Positions 33,959-43,853 of a stretch of 64,000 bases of DNA are shown here, piece after piece. How positions within the stretch are numbered: the first letter of the stretch is position 1; each line of letters starts with the position of its first letter. A program made the position numbers and the translations under genes. The notes beneath the pieces were generated by a model. The model worked only from the letters and a program-made list of their open reading frames with translations, was not told the DNA's origin and did not search any database. The DNA is from Streptomyces sp. PR69 (GTDB taxonomy: Bacteria > Actinomycetota > Actinomycetes > Streptomycetales > Streptomycetaceae): contig NZ_JAOWCB010000006.1 of NCBI RefSeq assembly GCF_026420845.1, positions 62,001 through 126,000 of the forward strand. Direction: 5' to 3'.

Positions 33959-34324
33959 TCACCTCAGGCCGCCCACCGGCGCCACGACGACCCCCGCCTT
34001 CCCGCACACCCAGTGCGGATCGGGCCCCAGCTCCGGCTCCACGTCCAGCGCGTGGGGGTCGCCCGCGTCGCACACGGGACACAGCGGCCAGCGGCCGTAC
34101 CGCTCCAGCAGCGCGTCCTGGACGTCCTGGGCGACGAGACCGGCGACGTACGGCGCGCCCTCCGGCCACTGCCGCACCCACCAGCGGCGATGGGTGACCG
34201 CGTCCTCCACCAGCGAGACGACGTCGGAGTCGGCCACGTCGCGTGCGGCCAGATCGGCCAGGACCAGGGCGCGCGCTGAGTGAAGTGTCTGCTCCAGGGG
34301 CGCCGGGAGGCTCGCGTCGTCCAT
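33959..34324 (-). CDS. Conserved hypothetical protein, 121 aa, with a possible CxxC knuckle
   Basis: ATG 34324 gives a product beginning MDDASLPAPLEQTLHSARAL, with VSLVEDAVTHRRWWVRQWPE and a C-terminal LCPVCDAGDPHALDVEPEL followed by HWVCGKAGVV. The CPVC pair and a later Cys/His could bind a metal. Proteins with this layout occur next to DUF4031 genes in Streptomyces. Function unknown. Other minus-strand frames over the same bases lack this pattern. Confidence 0.65.
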   Translation of the reverse strand: MDDASLPAPLEQTLHSARALVLADLAARDVADSDVVSLVEDAVTHRRWWVRQWPEGAPYVAGLVAQDVQDALLERYGRWPLCPVCDAGDPHALDVEPELGPDPHWVCGKAGVVVAPVGGLR

Positions 34325-34476
34325 GCGGCCATTGTCGCCGAGCGCCTGCGGGAACGCCGACCGCAGGGTGGCGAGAGGCTGACGGGAGCGCCAGGGAGAA
34401 GGCCGGCGGGAGGGTTGCGGATGGGTTGGCGCAAGGCTTGACGGCCCCGGAGCGCCGAAAATACCTTTCAAAGGTG

Positions 34477-35418
34477 ATGCATGACGTGAAGGAAACTTTC
34501 ACGACCCCCGCCCCCGCCCCCGCCGCCCTCGCGGCCAGGGTCCGCACCCTCGCCCCGTCCATGACCCGCTCCATGCAGCGCGTCGCCGAAGCCGTGGCCG
34601 ACGACCCGGCCGGCTGCGCGGCGCTCACGGTCACCGGCCTCGCCGAGCTGACCGGCACCAGCGAGGCCACCGTGGTGCGCACCGCCCGCCTCCTGGGCTA
34701 TCCGGGCTACCGCGATCTGCGCCTCGCCCTCGCCGGGCTCGCCGCCCACCAGCAGTCGGGCGGCGCCCCCTCGGTCACCGCCGGCATCAGCGTGGACGAC
34801 CCGATCGCGGACGTGGTCGCCAAGCTGGCGTACGACGAGCAGCAGACCCTCGCGGACACGGCGGCCGGGCTCGACACCGTACAGCTGAGCGCGGCCGTCA
34901 CCGCCGCCGCGACCGCGCGCCGCATCGACATCTACGGCGTCGGCGCGTCGGCGCTCGTCGGCGCGGACCTGGCGCAGAAGCTGCTGCGCATCGGGCTGGT
35001 CGCGCACGCGCACGCCGACCCGCATCTCGCCGTCACGGGCGCGGTGCAGCTGCGCTCCGGGGACGTCGCCGTGGCGATCACCCACTCGGGCTCGACGGGC
35101 GATGTGATCGAGCCGCTGCGCGTGGCGTTCGAGCGCGGCGCGACGACGGTCGCGATCACGGGGCGTCCGGACGGCCCGGTGGCGCAGTACGCCGACCATG
35201 TGCTGACCACGTCCACCGCGCGGGAGACCGAGCTGCGGCCCGCCGCGATGTCGTCGCGCACCGGTCAGTTGCTCGTCGTCGACTGTCTGTTCATCGGGGT
35301 GGCGCAGCGTACGTATGAGTCGGCGGCGCCCGCGCTGGCGGCGTCGTACGAGGCGCTGGCCCACCGGCACAGCCCGCGTACGGCCGCGGCCGCGCGCGAC
35401 CGGGCCGAGCCGCGCTGA
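34477..35418 (+). CDS. RpiR/MurR-type transcriptional regulator with SIS domain
   Basis: The 313-residue protein has an N-terminal RpiR helix-turn-helix (LTVTGLAELTGTSEATVVRT, then ARLLGYPGYRDLRLAL) and a C-terminal sugar-isomerase (SIS) domain with IDIYGVGASALVGADLAQKL and VAVAITHSGSTGDVIEPLR. It lies 120 bases ahead of murQ, the known partner gene of MurR, so it probably senses N-acetylmuramic acid 6-phosphate. GTG 34474, ATG 34477 and GTG 34486 are possible starts. A palindrome covers this region. Confidence 0.9.
   Translation: MHDVKETFTTPAPAPAALAARVRTLAPSMTRSMQRVAEAVADDPAGCAALTVTGLAELTGTSEATVVRTARLLGYPGYRDLRLALAGLAAHQQSGGAPSVTAGISVDDPIADVVAKLAYDEQQTLADTAAGLDTVQLSAAVTAAATARRIDIYGVGASALVGADLAQKLLRIGLVAHAHADPHLAVTGAVQLRSGDVAVAITHSGSTGDVIEPLRVAFERGATTVAITGRPDGPVAQYADHVLTTSTARETELRPAAMSSRTGQLLVVDCLFIGVAQRTYESAAPALAASYEALAHRHSPRTAAAARDRAEPR
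34486..34502. promoter_or_regulatory. Inverted repeat at the RpiR start, candidate self-operator
   Basis: GTGAA, seven bases, TTTCAC forms an inverted repeat that overlaps the first codons of the regulator gene; another short dyad CCTTTCAAAGG lies just upstream at about 34465-34475. RpiR-family sites often contain GAAA and TTTC half-sites, so autoregulation is plausible. Confidence 0.4.
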
Positions 35419-35503
35419 CGGCCTGATCCGCCGACGCGCCGCCGGAAACCATCCGAGGCGTCGGCCGTACGAGCACCCGGCCCGCGCCACCCCGCCCTCG
35501 CCG

Positions 35504-35539
35504 CCAGAAAGTCCCACACCACCAGAAAGTCCCACACCA
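35504..35539 (+). repeat. Perfect 18-bp tandem duplication in the murQ leader
   Basis: CCAGAAAGTCCCACACCA occurs twice in direct succession, ending at the A of the murQ start codon. Each copy contains an AGAAAG that could act as a weak ribosome site, so the duplication may alter or double the initiation region. Confidence 0.7.
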
Positions 35540-36489
35540 TGACCCCGACGCCCGCCCACGGAGAACTGCGCGCCGAGCTGGCGATGCTCACCACCGAGGC
35601 GTTCCGCCCCGAGCTGGCGGAGATCGACCGGCTCCCCACCCTCGACATCGCACGGGTCATGAACGGTGAGGACCGCTCCGTCCCGGCCGCCGTCGCCGCC
35701 GAACTGCCGCGCATCGCCGCCGCGATCGACGCGATCGCGGAGCGGATGGCCCGCGGGGGACGGCTGGTCTACGCGGGCGCGGGCACGCCGGGACGGCTCG
35801 GGGTGCTGGACGCCAGCGAGTGCCCGCCGACCTTCAACACCGGCCCCGGCCAGGTCGTCGGACTGGTCGCGGGCGGCCGCGAGGCGCTGGTCACGGCGGT
35901 GGAGGGCGCGGAGGACAGCAAGGAGCTGGCGGCCGGCGACCTCGACGCCCTCGATCTGACCGCCGACGACACGGTGGTCGGCGTCTCCGCCTCCGGCCGC
36001 ACCCCGTACGCCGTCGGCGCGGTCGAACACGCCCGCGGGCGCGGGGCGCTGACCGTCGGCCTGTCGTGCAACGCGAACAGCGCGCTGGGCGCGGCCGCAG
36101 AGCACGCGATCGAGGTGGTGACAGGTCCCGAACTGCTCACCGGCTCCACCCGGTTGAAGGCGGGCACCGCGCAGAAGCTGGTGCTCAACATGCTGTCGAC
36201 CATCACCATGATCCGCCTCGGCAAGACCTATGGAAACCTCATGGTCGACGTCCGCGCCTCCAATGAGAAGCTGCGCGCGCGGTCGCACCGTATCGTCGCG
36301 CTGGCCACCGGCGCGCCGGACGACGAGATCGAGGCGGCGCTCTCGGCTGCGGACGGCGAGGTGAAGCAGGCGATCCTCACGATCCTCGCGGAGGTGGACG
36401 CGGCGACGGCGGGCGAGCTGCTGGCGCGGTACGGGGGACACCTGCGGGCGGCGCTGAGGGCGGCGGGCGCTGAAGGCCGCGGGCGCTGA
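35539..36489 (+). CDS. murQ: N-acetylmuramic acid 6-phosphate etherase
   Basis: The 316-residue SIS-domain protein has LPTLDIARVMNGEDRSVPAA, RLVYAGAGTPGRLGVLDASE, the MurQ signature CPPTFNTGPGQVVGLVAGG with VEGAEDS, VGVSASGRTPYAVGAV and STRLKAGTAQKLVLNMLSTI. It cleaves the lactyl ether of MurNAc 6-phosphate in peptidoglycan recycling. The upstream RpiR regulator supports the assignment. In MurQ the second SIS serine patch and the glutamate of DASECPPT are the catalytic region, and both are present. Confidence 0.95.
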   Translation: MTPTPAHGELRAELAMLTTEAFRPELAEIDRLPTLDIARVMNGEDRSVPAAVAAELPRIAAAIDAIAERMARGGRLVYAGAGTPGRLGVLDASECPPTFNTGPGQVVGLVAGGREALVTAVEGAEDSKELAAGDLDALDLTADDTVVGVSASGRTPYAVGAVEHARGRGALTVGLSCNANSALGAAAEHAIEVVTGPELLTGSTRLKAGTAQKLVLNMLSTITMIRLGKTYGNLMVDVRASNEKLRARSHRIVALATGAPDDEIEAALSAADGEVKQAILTILAEVDAATAGELLARYGGHLRAALRAAGAEGRGR

Positions 36490-36630
36490 AGGGCCGCGGG
36501 CGCTGAGGGGCCGCGGATACGTAAGACACCCTCAGATGGGCGCTCCGCCCTGCACCGTGCGGGTGATTCATATGACCGCGGGCTCCCTCCAGCGCGCGCA
36601 AGGCCGAAAAGCCATGCTTGCGTAAGGCAT

Positions 36631-38196
36631 ATGACCAGATCACGTACCGTCAGAAAGGCGGGTGCGCTGGCCGCCTTCGCCGCCTGCGCTCTCGCCCTCC
36701 CCCTGACCCTCACGGCCGCCCCCGCCGGGGCCGCCGCCTCCCAGCCCGAGCCTCCCTCCGAAGTGCTGCGCAGCAGAAACGTCCCGCTGGACATCGCCAC
36801 CTACCGGTGGCTATGCCGCTCCGACTCCTTCGGCACCCCGCAGAAGCACACCTTCCGCCTCTTCCACGATGTCAAGGTCCACGCCGTCGCGGACCGCGTC
36901 GAACGCGACGACGCCCAGTCCACCGTCACTTGGCTGGGCCATGTCGCACACCAGCCCGCCCAGCAGGTCGTCGTCTCCACCCAGGGCATGTGCGCCGAGG
37001 ACGCCGACCCCGCCGCCGTCGGACTCGACGCCCAGTTCGACCTCGGCGAGCGCGTCTACCGCATCTCCCTGCTGCGCAATGAACCAGGGCGCGTCCTGAT
37101 CACCGAAGAGGACCCCGACCTGCGCGAGAAGCCGACCGGAGACGACGCCGACCCGGACTTCAACAGCGGCAGCCTGGACGAGATCCGCGAGGCCCGCGAG
37201 AAGCTGATGAAGCGCGCGGACTCCGCCGAGCCGGTCGTCATCGACATGGTCGTCGGCTACACGCCGTCAGCCGAATGGCATATGGGCGGCAAGCAGGGAA
37301 TCCTCTCCCGCATCCAGTTCGCCGAGTCCGCCATCAACCGCGCCTTCGCCGACAGCGGCGTGCGCGCGAGCGTCGACATCGTGGCGACGTACCGCGCGCC
37401 GTACTACGGCGACGAGACCGCCTCCACGGTCCACAAGCGGTTGTCCAACCCATACGACGCCCAGCTCGGCGCGGACGCGGCCCGGCTGCGCGAGCAGTAC
37501 GCGGCCGACCTCGTCGGCATGATCGTCAAGGTCCCGTCGGGCACCAGCACCGGGCAGGGCAGCCTGCCGATGCCGCCCAGCGAGAAAAGCGACAGCGAGG
37601 CGTACAACGTCACCGACGTCCGCTCCATCGTCGACTGGTACAACTTCGGCCACGAGGTGGGCCACAACCTCGGCCTGTGGCACGACCGCACCACCCTCGA
37701 CGAGCAGACCGGCGGCCAGGACTACCGCCCGTGGCTGACCACCCCGTACAGCACCGGCTATGTCACCCTCAACCGCCAGCATCACACGCTCATGGCCTAC
37801 TCCTCGGCGTGCGGCCAGCCCTGCTCCGCCGTCAACCAGTACTCCAGCCCGCTGAACACATGGAACGGCCAGGCCCTCGGCGACGCCCACAACGACAACG
37901 CGGAGGTGGCCCGCAAGACCACCCCGATCATCGCCGAGTACCGCACCCCCGCCCAGCCCCGCACCCGCTACGCCCTGACCCTCACCCCCTCCCCCTCCGA
38001 CGGCGGCTCAGCCCGCCCCGACACCTGGGGCCCCTACCGCCCCAACACCACGGTCAGCGTCACGGCCACCCCGGCCCAGGGCTACCGTCTGATCGCCTGG
38101 GAACTCAACGGCCAGCGCCACAACATCACCGCCACCCAGGTCTCGGTCACCATGGACCAGCCCTACACCCTGAAGCCGATCTTCACCCGTGGCTGA
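36631..38196 (+). CDS. Secreted zinc metalloprotease (metzincin) with C-terminal repeat domain
   Basis: The 521-residue protein starts with a signal peptide (RTVRKAGALAAFAACALALP, cut by AGAAA-SQ), then a propeptide of about 150 residues. The catalytic domain has the metzincin motif HEVGHNLGLWHD from residue 341 and a downstream Met-turn candidate LMAYSSACG. The last 75 residues (YALTLTPSPSDGG, NTTVSVTATPAQGYRLIAWE) resemble InlB B-repeat/Flg_new modules that may bind surfaces. TAAGG precedes ATG 36631. It is probably an extracellular protease related to reprolysin-like peptidases. Confidence 0.88.
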   Translation: MTRSRTVRKAGALAAFAACALALPLTLTAAPAGAAASQPEPPSEVLRSRNVPLDIATYRWLCRSDSFGTPQKHTFRLFHDVKVHAVADRVERDDAQSTVTWLGHVAHQPAQQVVVSTQGMCAEDADPAAVGLDAQFDLGERVYRISLLRNEPGRVLITEEDPDLREKPTGDDADPDFNSGSLDEIREAREKLMKRADSAEPVVIDMVVGYTPSAEWHMGGKQGILSRIQFAESAINRAFADSGVRASVDIVATYRAPYYGDETASTVHKRLSNPYDAQLGADAARLREQYAADLVGMIVKVPSGTSTGQGSLPMPPSEKSDSEAYNVTDVRSIVDWYNFGHEVGHNLGLWHDRTTLDEQTGGQDYRPWLTTPYSTGYVTLNRQHHTLMAYSSACGQPCSAVNQYSSPLNTWNGQALGDAHNDNAEVARKTTPIIAEYRTPAQPRTRYALTLTPSPSDGGSARPDTWGPYRPNTTVSVTATPAQGYRLIAWELNGQRHNITATQVSVTMDQPYTLKPIFTRG

Positions 38197-38223
38197 AGCA
38201 GCCGACCCCCAACGGACAACGTG

Positions 38224-38273
38224 AGGTCGGGAGCCAACACAGCGCCTGACGCACCGCCTCGGGCTCCCGACCT
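38224..38273. terminator. Bidirectional hairpin between convergent genes
   Basis: AGGTCGGGAGCC (38224-38235) pairs perfectly with GGCTCCCGACCT (38262-38273) around a 26-base loop. It sits between the protease stop and the stop of the large helicase, so it can end both transcripts. Confidence 0.65.
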
Positions 38274-38316
38274 GCTTGGTTCTCAACGGCCGGAACATGA
38301 ACCGGATCGCCGTCCT

Positions 38317-41300
38317 TCACCCAGCTCTCAAGCTGCTCCGGGCGTGAAGGATGTTTGCAGGCTCTCCGGCGAGAATCCCTTGAGCCACAAGTCCAGCGAT
38401 GTCGCTGGCCAGCGCGTGCCGAATCTCGTCACCCACCCGAGCCCAGCCGAAGAAGCGGGCGGTGTGCCGGATCAGCTCCTCCTCCGTCATTCCAGGTGAT
38501 TCAGCCGCCAGTTCGGCGATGGCAACGCAACGTTCGGCGCTGGGTACGTAGCCGACTGCACGGACCGGAGCATCGGGAGCGGGCATCCGCGGCAGCAGCT
38601 GGGAGCGTCCGCTGATATCCAGGAAGGCTCCATCGCGGCTGCGGTGGATTCGCCCAGAGGACGTCAGCGTGGTCACAGCAAGGTCGAAGTTGGCCTTGAT
38701 CCGGGATCCTGCACGGCCCACCCCCCATGCGTTACGCACTCTCTGCAACACCAGGTCCACGTGCACCGGGCCTTCAACTGCGACCACGGCGATGATGGCG
38801 CGAGCCAATGCGGGGCGTGCCTCAGCGGTGTGTGGTTCGACCCTGACGTCAGCCAGGTGGCTGACATCGGCCATCTGGTAGTGCGTACTCCAGCGCGGAC
38901 GGGCTCCGGACTCAACCGCGGTGAGGGTCACACGCTGTCGACCGTCATTGCTCGAGGTGAGGCTCGGTGCTTCAGGCTGCTTCCGTGCCGTAAACGGCTC
39001 AGCGGCGACTGCGCGTTCAACAGCTTGCTTGAGCCTGCGCTCAGCCTCTGGCCGATTGCGGTACCAGTCAGTTCCCCAGATTCGGTGGAGAGTCCATCCC
39101 AGGCCCTCCAAGACCTGTTGACGCAGCCGGTCACGATCCCTGGCAGCCCGTGAAGAATGGTACATCGCCCCGTCGCATTCAATGCCGATTGCGAAGCTGC
39201 CGACGGCCCGGGGATGCCTGACACCGAAGTCGATGCGGTATCCGGCAACACCGACCTGAGGCCGTACGTCGTAGCCAGCATCCTGCAGTACGCTCAGTAC
39301 TGCATCCTCGAAGGGGCTTTCGGGCACGGCAGATAGCTCAGGAGTTTCAGTCGACAGTGCGACCGGGCCACGCTCAGCATATTCGAGATAGCGTTTGAGC
39401 TCCTGAACTCCTCGATTATCACTGTCCCTCAGCTCGCCGCCCCGGAAGGAAGCAACCACCTCCATCCGGCTGCGGGCACGGGTAATAGCGACGTTGAGGC
39501 GTCTCCAGCCTCCTTCTTTGTTCACGGGACCGAAGTTCAAGCTGAGTTTACCGTGGGCATCCGGACCGTATCCAACGGATAGGATCACCACGTCACGCTC
39601 GTCGCCCTGCACCGCTTCGAGGTTCTTGACAAAGAAGCCGTCAAGACGGTCCTCAGTGAAGAGGGCATCCAGGTCGGGGCGGGCCAAGCGGGCCTGCTGA
39701 ACCTCCTCGTCGATGGTGTCCGCCTGAGCCTTCGACAAGGCCACAACCCCCAGGCTCATTCCCGGCCGGGTGTCGAAGTGGTGCAGCACCCGGCGGGCAA
39801 CGAACTCTGCCTCAGCGCGGTTGTCGCGCCGACCGGCGCGGGCATACACCCCGTCTGCCTTGAAGAAGGCGACGCCAGTGTCCTCGCCATGCTCGCTGGC
39901 ACCGGGAAAGGTAACCATACCGCCCCCATAGAAGCGGTGATTGCTGAAGGCGATGAGATCCTCATGACGACTTCGATAGTGCCAGCGCAACGGGAGACAC
40001 TGAAATACACCGCTGCCCTTGCACATTTCCAGCAGAGAGGGGAAGGAATCCAGTGCGTCTTCCGTCCACTCCTCCTCGTCATCGCCGCTGTCAGCGGAGA
40101 AGAATGCGGTGGGGGGCAGTTGCCTAGTGTCACCAGCAACGATCAAGGAGTTCGCCCGGTAGATACAACCCATCGCATCTTCTGGCCGCACCTGTGACGC
40201 CTCATCAAAGATGACGACATCGAAGCGGAAATCAGGCGGCAAGTAGGAGCTGACGGTGAGCGGGCTCATCATCAGGCACGGCTTAAGCCTGCGCACCACG
40301 TCTCGTGCACGGGAGAGCAGTTCTCGCACCGGCATATGACGTGACTTCTTTTCTGCTTCCTTGCGGATGGTCGCAGCCTGCCCCGCGGCACCGACCGGGC
40401 GGCGGGCATCACAAGCCTCGAGCACTGCCCATCGCGCGCACTCGACCAGTCGCTGGTCTGCCTCGCGGAACCGTTCGACCAGAGCGTTGCGGTCCTCGGC
40501 CCTGACTGCTGCATGAAGACGAGTATCAGCGGCCATCTGGGCATCCGCCCAGGCTCGGAGCACGGCGCGCTCGACAGCCGGACGCAACAGCTCGGCCGGC
40601 ACGCCGTATTCGCCGAACCGATTCACCATGCCATCGATATGATGACGCCTCAGCACAGCGAGTCCGGCTTGGTGGGCGCGCCACTCGTCGGGACCGGAGC
40701 GGTCCTGGCACAACTGCTCCAGAATTGACCGCGCGTGGTCGAGGCTTTCGTGGCCTCCCTCTCCGTTGAACTCCGCGCTCAGCCGGGCCCTGCGGCTCGT
40801 ATGGAAGAGCGCAAGGAGATCTTCGGTGGTGCGCTGCCATTCCTCCAGATGCGCGGCCAGGTCGGTGCGCCAGATGTTGAGTGCAGCGTGCAGTCGAGTA
40901 GCATCCGTACGCAGCACCGTGTCAGTAGGAGCGCCGTCTGCCAGGTGATGGGCCAGGCGCTCGCGCCGGATCGGGTCGGCTACGGCGTCGGGTGCGAGTT
41001 GGGCGATCCGGCCGGCGGTTGCGAGCGCGGCTTTCAGCGCCGCGAAATCCGTTGCCTCGCCTTGCGAGTGCCGCCCGAGCAGCGCGGCGAAATCTGCCGT
41101 AAGGCGCGCCACGGCATGATGCGCGGACTGCCACGCAAGGGCCTGTGGCAGTCGCTTGGCATAGGTTCTGTTCCACACCCCCGTGGTGGTGAGTGCGGCA
41201 GCCGCGGCGCGATCAGCCCGGCAGCGGCTGGAGAAGCCTCTCAGGAGACCTCGGTGCTTCTCGCGGAACCGGCGTTCCAGCTCTGCCAGATCTTCATAGC

Positions 41301-43287
41301 TGAGCACTCGGGCGTCGAAGGCTTCTTCGGCTGCGGCCTTGGCTTCGCGAAGCAAGGCGACCGCTTCCTGGAGTGTCTGGGCGGCAGCACGGGCCTGACG
41401 GAGGACAGTCGGATCCAGCCAGTCTGCCAAGGGGCGATGCTCCGCGTCGGCAATGCCCGCCAAGAGACAGACATTGACGGCCTCAGCGACATCCTGCGGA
41501 TCGGGCAGCCCATATGCTCGGGCCACACGGTGCAATGCCCCGGACACATCAGCGCGTCCGGACATGGCCGAGCCAAATGCAAGTGCGTCATCATCGCGTT
41601 CGAGGTTCTCAAGTTCGGTGATAGCCCGCCGGATACCGATGAGGCGATTCATGCTCACGCCGTCGGCGACCATGAGTGCCGAGTGCCTGGCAGCCGTGCG
41701 GTGCAAGTCGTCGAGAGCCGCCATAGCGGCCTCAGCCAACCGCCGCGGGTCGGCCACGCTGTCTGTCTCGCGCAGCCCGTACCAGGGAAATTGCTCTCCT
41801 TCGAGGGTTGGACGCCAGGCACCAGCCACCTGCCGGGCCGCCTCGCCAAGCTCGTCGAGAGCTGTGGCGTCCAATCCTGCCGCCCAATCCGAGTCAGCTG
41901 GCGGGCCCGGCAGGGCGGGCAGCCCGGCGGAGGCGAGCCGGTCGTCCAGCAACGAGATCATGCCGATGACCTGGTGCAGTGAGTGTCCCAACGGCGCGCG
42001 GGGCTCGTTCATCGCAGCGGCGTAAGCGGACAACTCCTCCCGCAAGCGGCGGGCCTGCTCAGGGTCCTGACGGACCGACAACGGTGCCTGGGCACGGTAC
42101 GCAAGGGATCTGCCAAGCTCGACAGCCACCGCCTTCTTGCTGGTGTCGTGGCTGTGTAGAGCGAGGACGAAGGAGTCCAACCCGACTTCACACAGACGGT
42201 TCCGCACAACGTCGAGCGCCGCAGCCTTCTCGCTGACGAACAGGACGCTGCGACCCGCCTGCATCAGGGCCGCGATCATGTTGGTGATGGTCTGGCTCTT
42301 CCCAGTACCAGGTGGGCCTTCCAGGACAAAGGACCGGCCCTCAAGAGCAGCTGCGACAGACTTTCGCTGCGAAGCATCGGCATCCAGGACAAGGGGAGCG
42401 GTTTCGGGAATCTGGAGCTCGTCGATGCGTTGTTCGTCGTACGGCTCAAACCACAGGCCGTCGCCCGGAAGGGCAGCGTCGGCACCCAGCCCGACCGCCT
42501 GGATCAGGTCGCTGGCAAGGATCTGCTCCTCGTTGTCGAGGAGGTCGCGGTACATGGCCTCCTTATAGGAGGCAAACGGGGACAGCACCATGCGGTCGGC
42601 GACACGCCAGCCGTCAAGACCTGCGACGGCTGCTCGGGCCGCCGCACTCACGGCGGCAGGATCGGCGGGATCGGCCATAGAGACGGAACTCCAGTCGATG
42701 TCCAGTTGGTCCAGCTTCACAGCAAGAGCCGGATTGTGGACAGGCTCCTGGCCTTGCGCGGGGACCAGCCGAAAGCCTCCGTAAGGAGTGCGTTCAAGAG
42801 CGACGGGAAGCAGCGCCAGCGGTGCCTCGTTCGTCTCCTGCGCGTCAGGACTTTCCCTCCACTCAAGGAAGCCGACACCAAGCCACAGCACCCACAGACC
42901 GAAGTCGTTATACGCCTGAATCGAAGCTCGGTGAAGGGCACGCAATGCCACATCAAGGCTGCTCTGAGTGGTCTTCTGTGTTACGACCCCCGGCGGGCCG
43001 GAAGCCGTGTCGAGCCCCCCTGCGCCATTCTCAATCGCCTCGCCCTCGTCCGCATCCATTACCGGAGCGAATTCCCAGCCCTGCTCCAGCCGGGCAAGTA
43101 GCGTCCCCGCATCTGGAGCAGTGATCTCCAAGGTTGCAGCCTTGGTATGTCTGAAGTGCAACAGCCGGTTCCGGCCGCCGAGGTCGATCAGCGAAGAGCG
43201 CCAACCGGCAAGCACCGTCTGTAGCCGCTGCAGCCGAGGTGCTGCTCCAGGGCCATGCGCGCCATTGAGGATTTCCTGCCGATCCAC
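38317..43287 (-). CDS. Giant DUF4011-helicase-nuclease protein, probable defence factor
   Basis: The 1656-residue protein starts at GTG 43287. An N-terminal DUF4011-like part (WRSSLIDLGGRNRLLHFRHT) precedes an SF1 helicase with Walker A EGPPGTGKSQTITNM near residue 325, Walker B VVIFDEASQVRPEDAM near 1027, and NVAITRARSRMEVVASFRGG (motif VI). Residues about 1310-1420 form a Vsr/DUF559-like nuclease (YRIDFGVRH, IGIECDGAMYHSSRAARDRD, RIWGTDWYRN); a DUF3320-like C-terminus follows. The same single-protein architecture has been proposed for antiphage DUF4011-helicase-Vsr proteins. Codon use and GC are visibly lower than in the neighbours, which suggests horizontal gain. It adjoins a toxin-antitoxin pair. 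Confidence 0.85.
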   Translation of the reverse strand: MDRQEILNGAHGPGAAPRLQRLQTVLAGWRSSLIDLGGRNRLLHFRHTKAATLEITAPDAGTLLARLEQGWEFAPVMDADEGEAIENGAGGLDTASGPPGVVTQKTTQSSLDVALRALHRASIQAYNDFGLWVLWLGVGFLEWRESPDAQETNEAPLALLPVALERTPYGGFRLVPAQGQEPVHNPALAVKLDQLDIDWSSVSMADPADPAAVSAAARAAVAGLDGWRVADRMVLSPFASYKEAMYRDLLDNEEQILASDLIQAVGLGADAALPGDGLWFEPYDEQRIDELQIPETAPLVLDADASQRKSVAAALEGRSFVLEGPPGTGKSQTITNMIAALMQAGRSVLFVSEKAAALDVVRNRLCEVGLDSFVLALHSHDTSKKAVAVELGRSLAYRAQAPLSVRQDPEQARRLREELSAYAAAMNEPRAPLGHSLHQVIGMISLLDDRLASAGLPALPGPPADSDWAAGLDATALDELGEAARQVAGAWRPTLEGEQFPWYGLRETDSVADPRRLAEAAMAALDDLHRTAARHSALMVADGVSMNRLIGIRRAITELENLERDDDALAFGSAMSGRADVSGALHRVARAYGLPDPQDVAEAVNVCLLAGIADAEHRPLADWLDPTVLRQARAAAQTLQEAVALLREAKAAAEEAFDARVLSYEDLAELERRFREKHRGLLRGFSSRCRADRAAAAALTTTGVWNRTYAKRLPQALAWQSAHHAVARLTADFAALLGRHSQGEATDFAALKAALATAGRIAQLAPDAVADPIRRERLAHHLADGAPTDTVLRTDATRLHAALNIWRTDLAAHLEEWQRTTEDLLALFHTSRRARLSAEFNGEGGHESLDHARSILEQLCQDRSGPDEWRAHQAGLAVLRRHHIDGMVNRFGEYGVPAELLRPAVERAVLRAWADAQMAADTRLHAAVRAEDRNALVERFREADQRLVECARWAVLEACDARRPVGAAGQAATIRKEAEKKSRHMPVRELLSRARDVVRRLKPCLMMSPLTVSSYLPPDFRFDVVIFDEASQVRPEDAMGCIYRANSLIVAGDTRQLPPTAFFSADSGDDEEEWTEDALDSFPSLLEMCKGSGVFQCLPLRWHYRSRHEDLIAFSNHRFYGGGMVTFPGASEHGEDTGVAFFKADGVYARAGRRDNRAEAEFVARRVLHHFDTRPGMSLGVVALSKAQADTIDEEVQQARLARPDLDALFTEDRLDGFFVKNLEAVQGDERDVVILSVGYGPDAHGKLSLNFGPVNKEGGWRRLNVAITRARSRMEVVASFRGGELRDSDNRGVQELKRYLEYAERGPVALSTETPELSAVPESPFEDAVLSVLQDAGYDVRPQVGVAGYRIDFGVRHPRAVGSFAIGIECDGAMYHSSRAARDRDRLRQQVLEGLGWTLHRIWGTDWYRNRPEAERRLKQAVERAVAAEPFTARKQPEAPSLTSSNDGRQRVTLTAVESGARPRWSTHYQMADVSHLADVRVEPHTAEARPALARAIIAVVAVEGPVHVDLVLQRVRNAWGVGRAGSRIKANFDLAVTTLTSSGRIHRSRDGAFLDISGRSQLLPRMPAPDAPVRAVGYVPSAERCVAIAELAAESPGMTEEELIRHTARFFGWARVGDEIRHALASDIAGLVAQGILAGEPANILHARSSLRAG

Positions 43288-43439
43288 AGCAGGCGCCTCC
43301 GCTCATGATCGACGGGCACGCGTGCTTACCACCGTCCTGAGGTCCAGAATAGGCACCCCTTTCCGCCTTCGACCAGAGACCTTCGGCCTCGCTGAGCACC
43401 CGCCTGGCACCAACGGCAGACCAGGACGGTCCGGCAGCG

Positions 43440-43853
43440 TCACACGGCGACGAGCCGGACCAGATCGCCGCACAGCTTGGTCATGTCATCGACGTCAGAG
43501 GTCAGCATGACGACAGGGCGCTGCTGCCGCAGAGCGGCCTCGGCCACCGCCGCGTCGATGGCGTACTTGTGGCCATGGAGCCCGGCCCCCATCAACAGCG
43601 CGGAAGCCGCCTTCGCCTCCTCGTCGCCGACCGCGACCGCCCGGAGCCCGGAGAGCACCCATCCCAGCCGTGCCTTGTCGGTCCGGGCGTGGACAGCCTC
43701 GATGATGGTGAGCGAAGAGATCACCACCTCCATGCCACGCCGCCGTGCCTCGGCAACCAGAGCAACCACCCGCTCATCGTCGCCCAACAGCTTGGACAGC
43801 CCCTCGCAGTCCAGGACCAGCGTCCCCTCACTGCTCAGCTTGCGGCGGGCCAC
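43440..43853 (-). CDS. PIN-domain toxin (VapC-like)
   Basis: The 137-residue protein has the PIN acids in TLVLDCEGLSKLLGD (first Asp), SSLTIIEAVHARTDK (Glu), GHKYAIDAAVAEAAL (Asp) and MLTSDVDDMTKL (Asp), consistent with an Mg-dependent ribonuclease. Its GTG 43853 overlaps the antitoxin gene by 19 bases, the usual order with antitoxin first. Together they form a type II toxin-antitoxin pair. Confidence 0.88.
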   Translation of the reverse strand: MARRKLSSEGTLVLDCEGLSKLLGDDERVVALVAEARRRGMEVVISSLTIIEAVHARTDKARLGWVLSGLRAVAVGDEEAKAASALLMGAGLHGHKYAIDAAVAEAALRQQRPVVMLTSDVDDMTKLCGDLVRLVAV

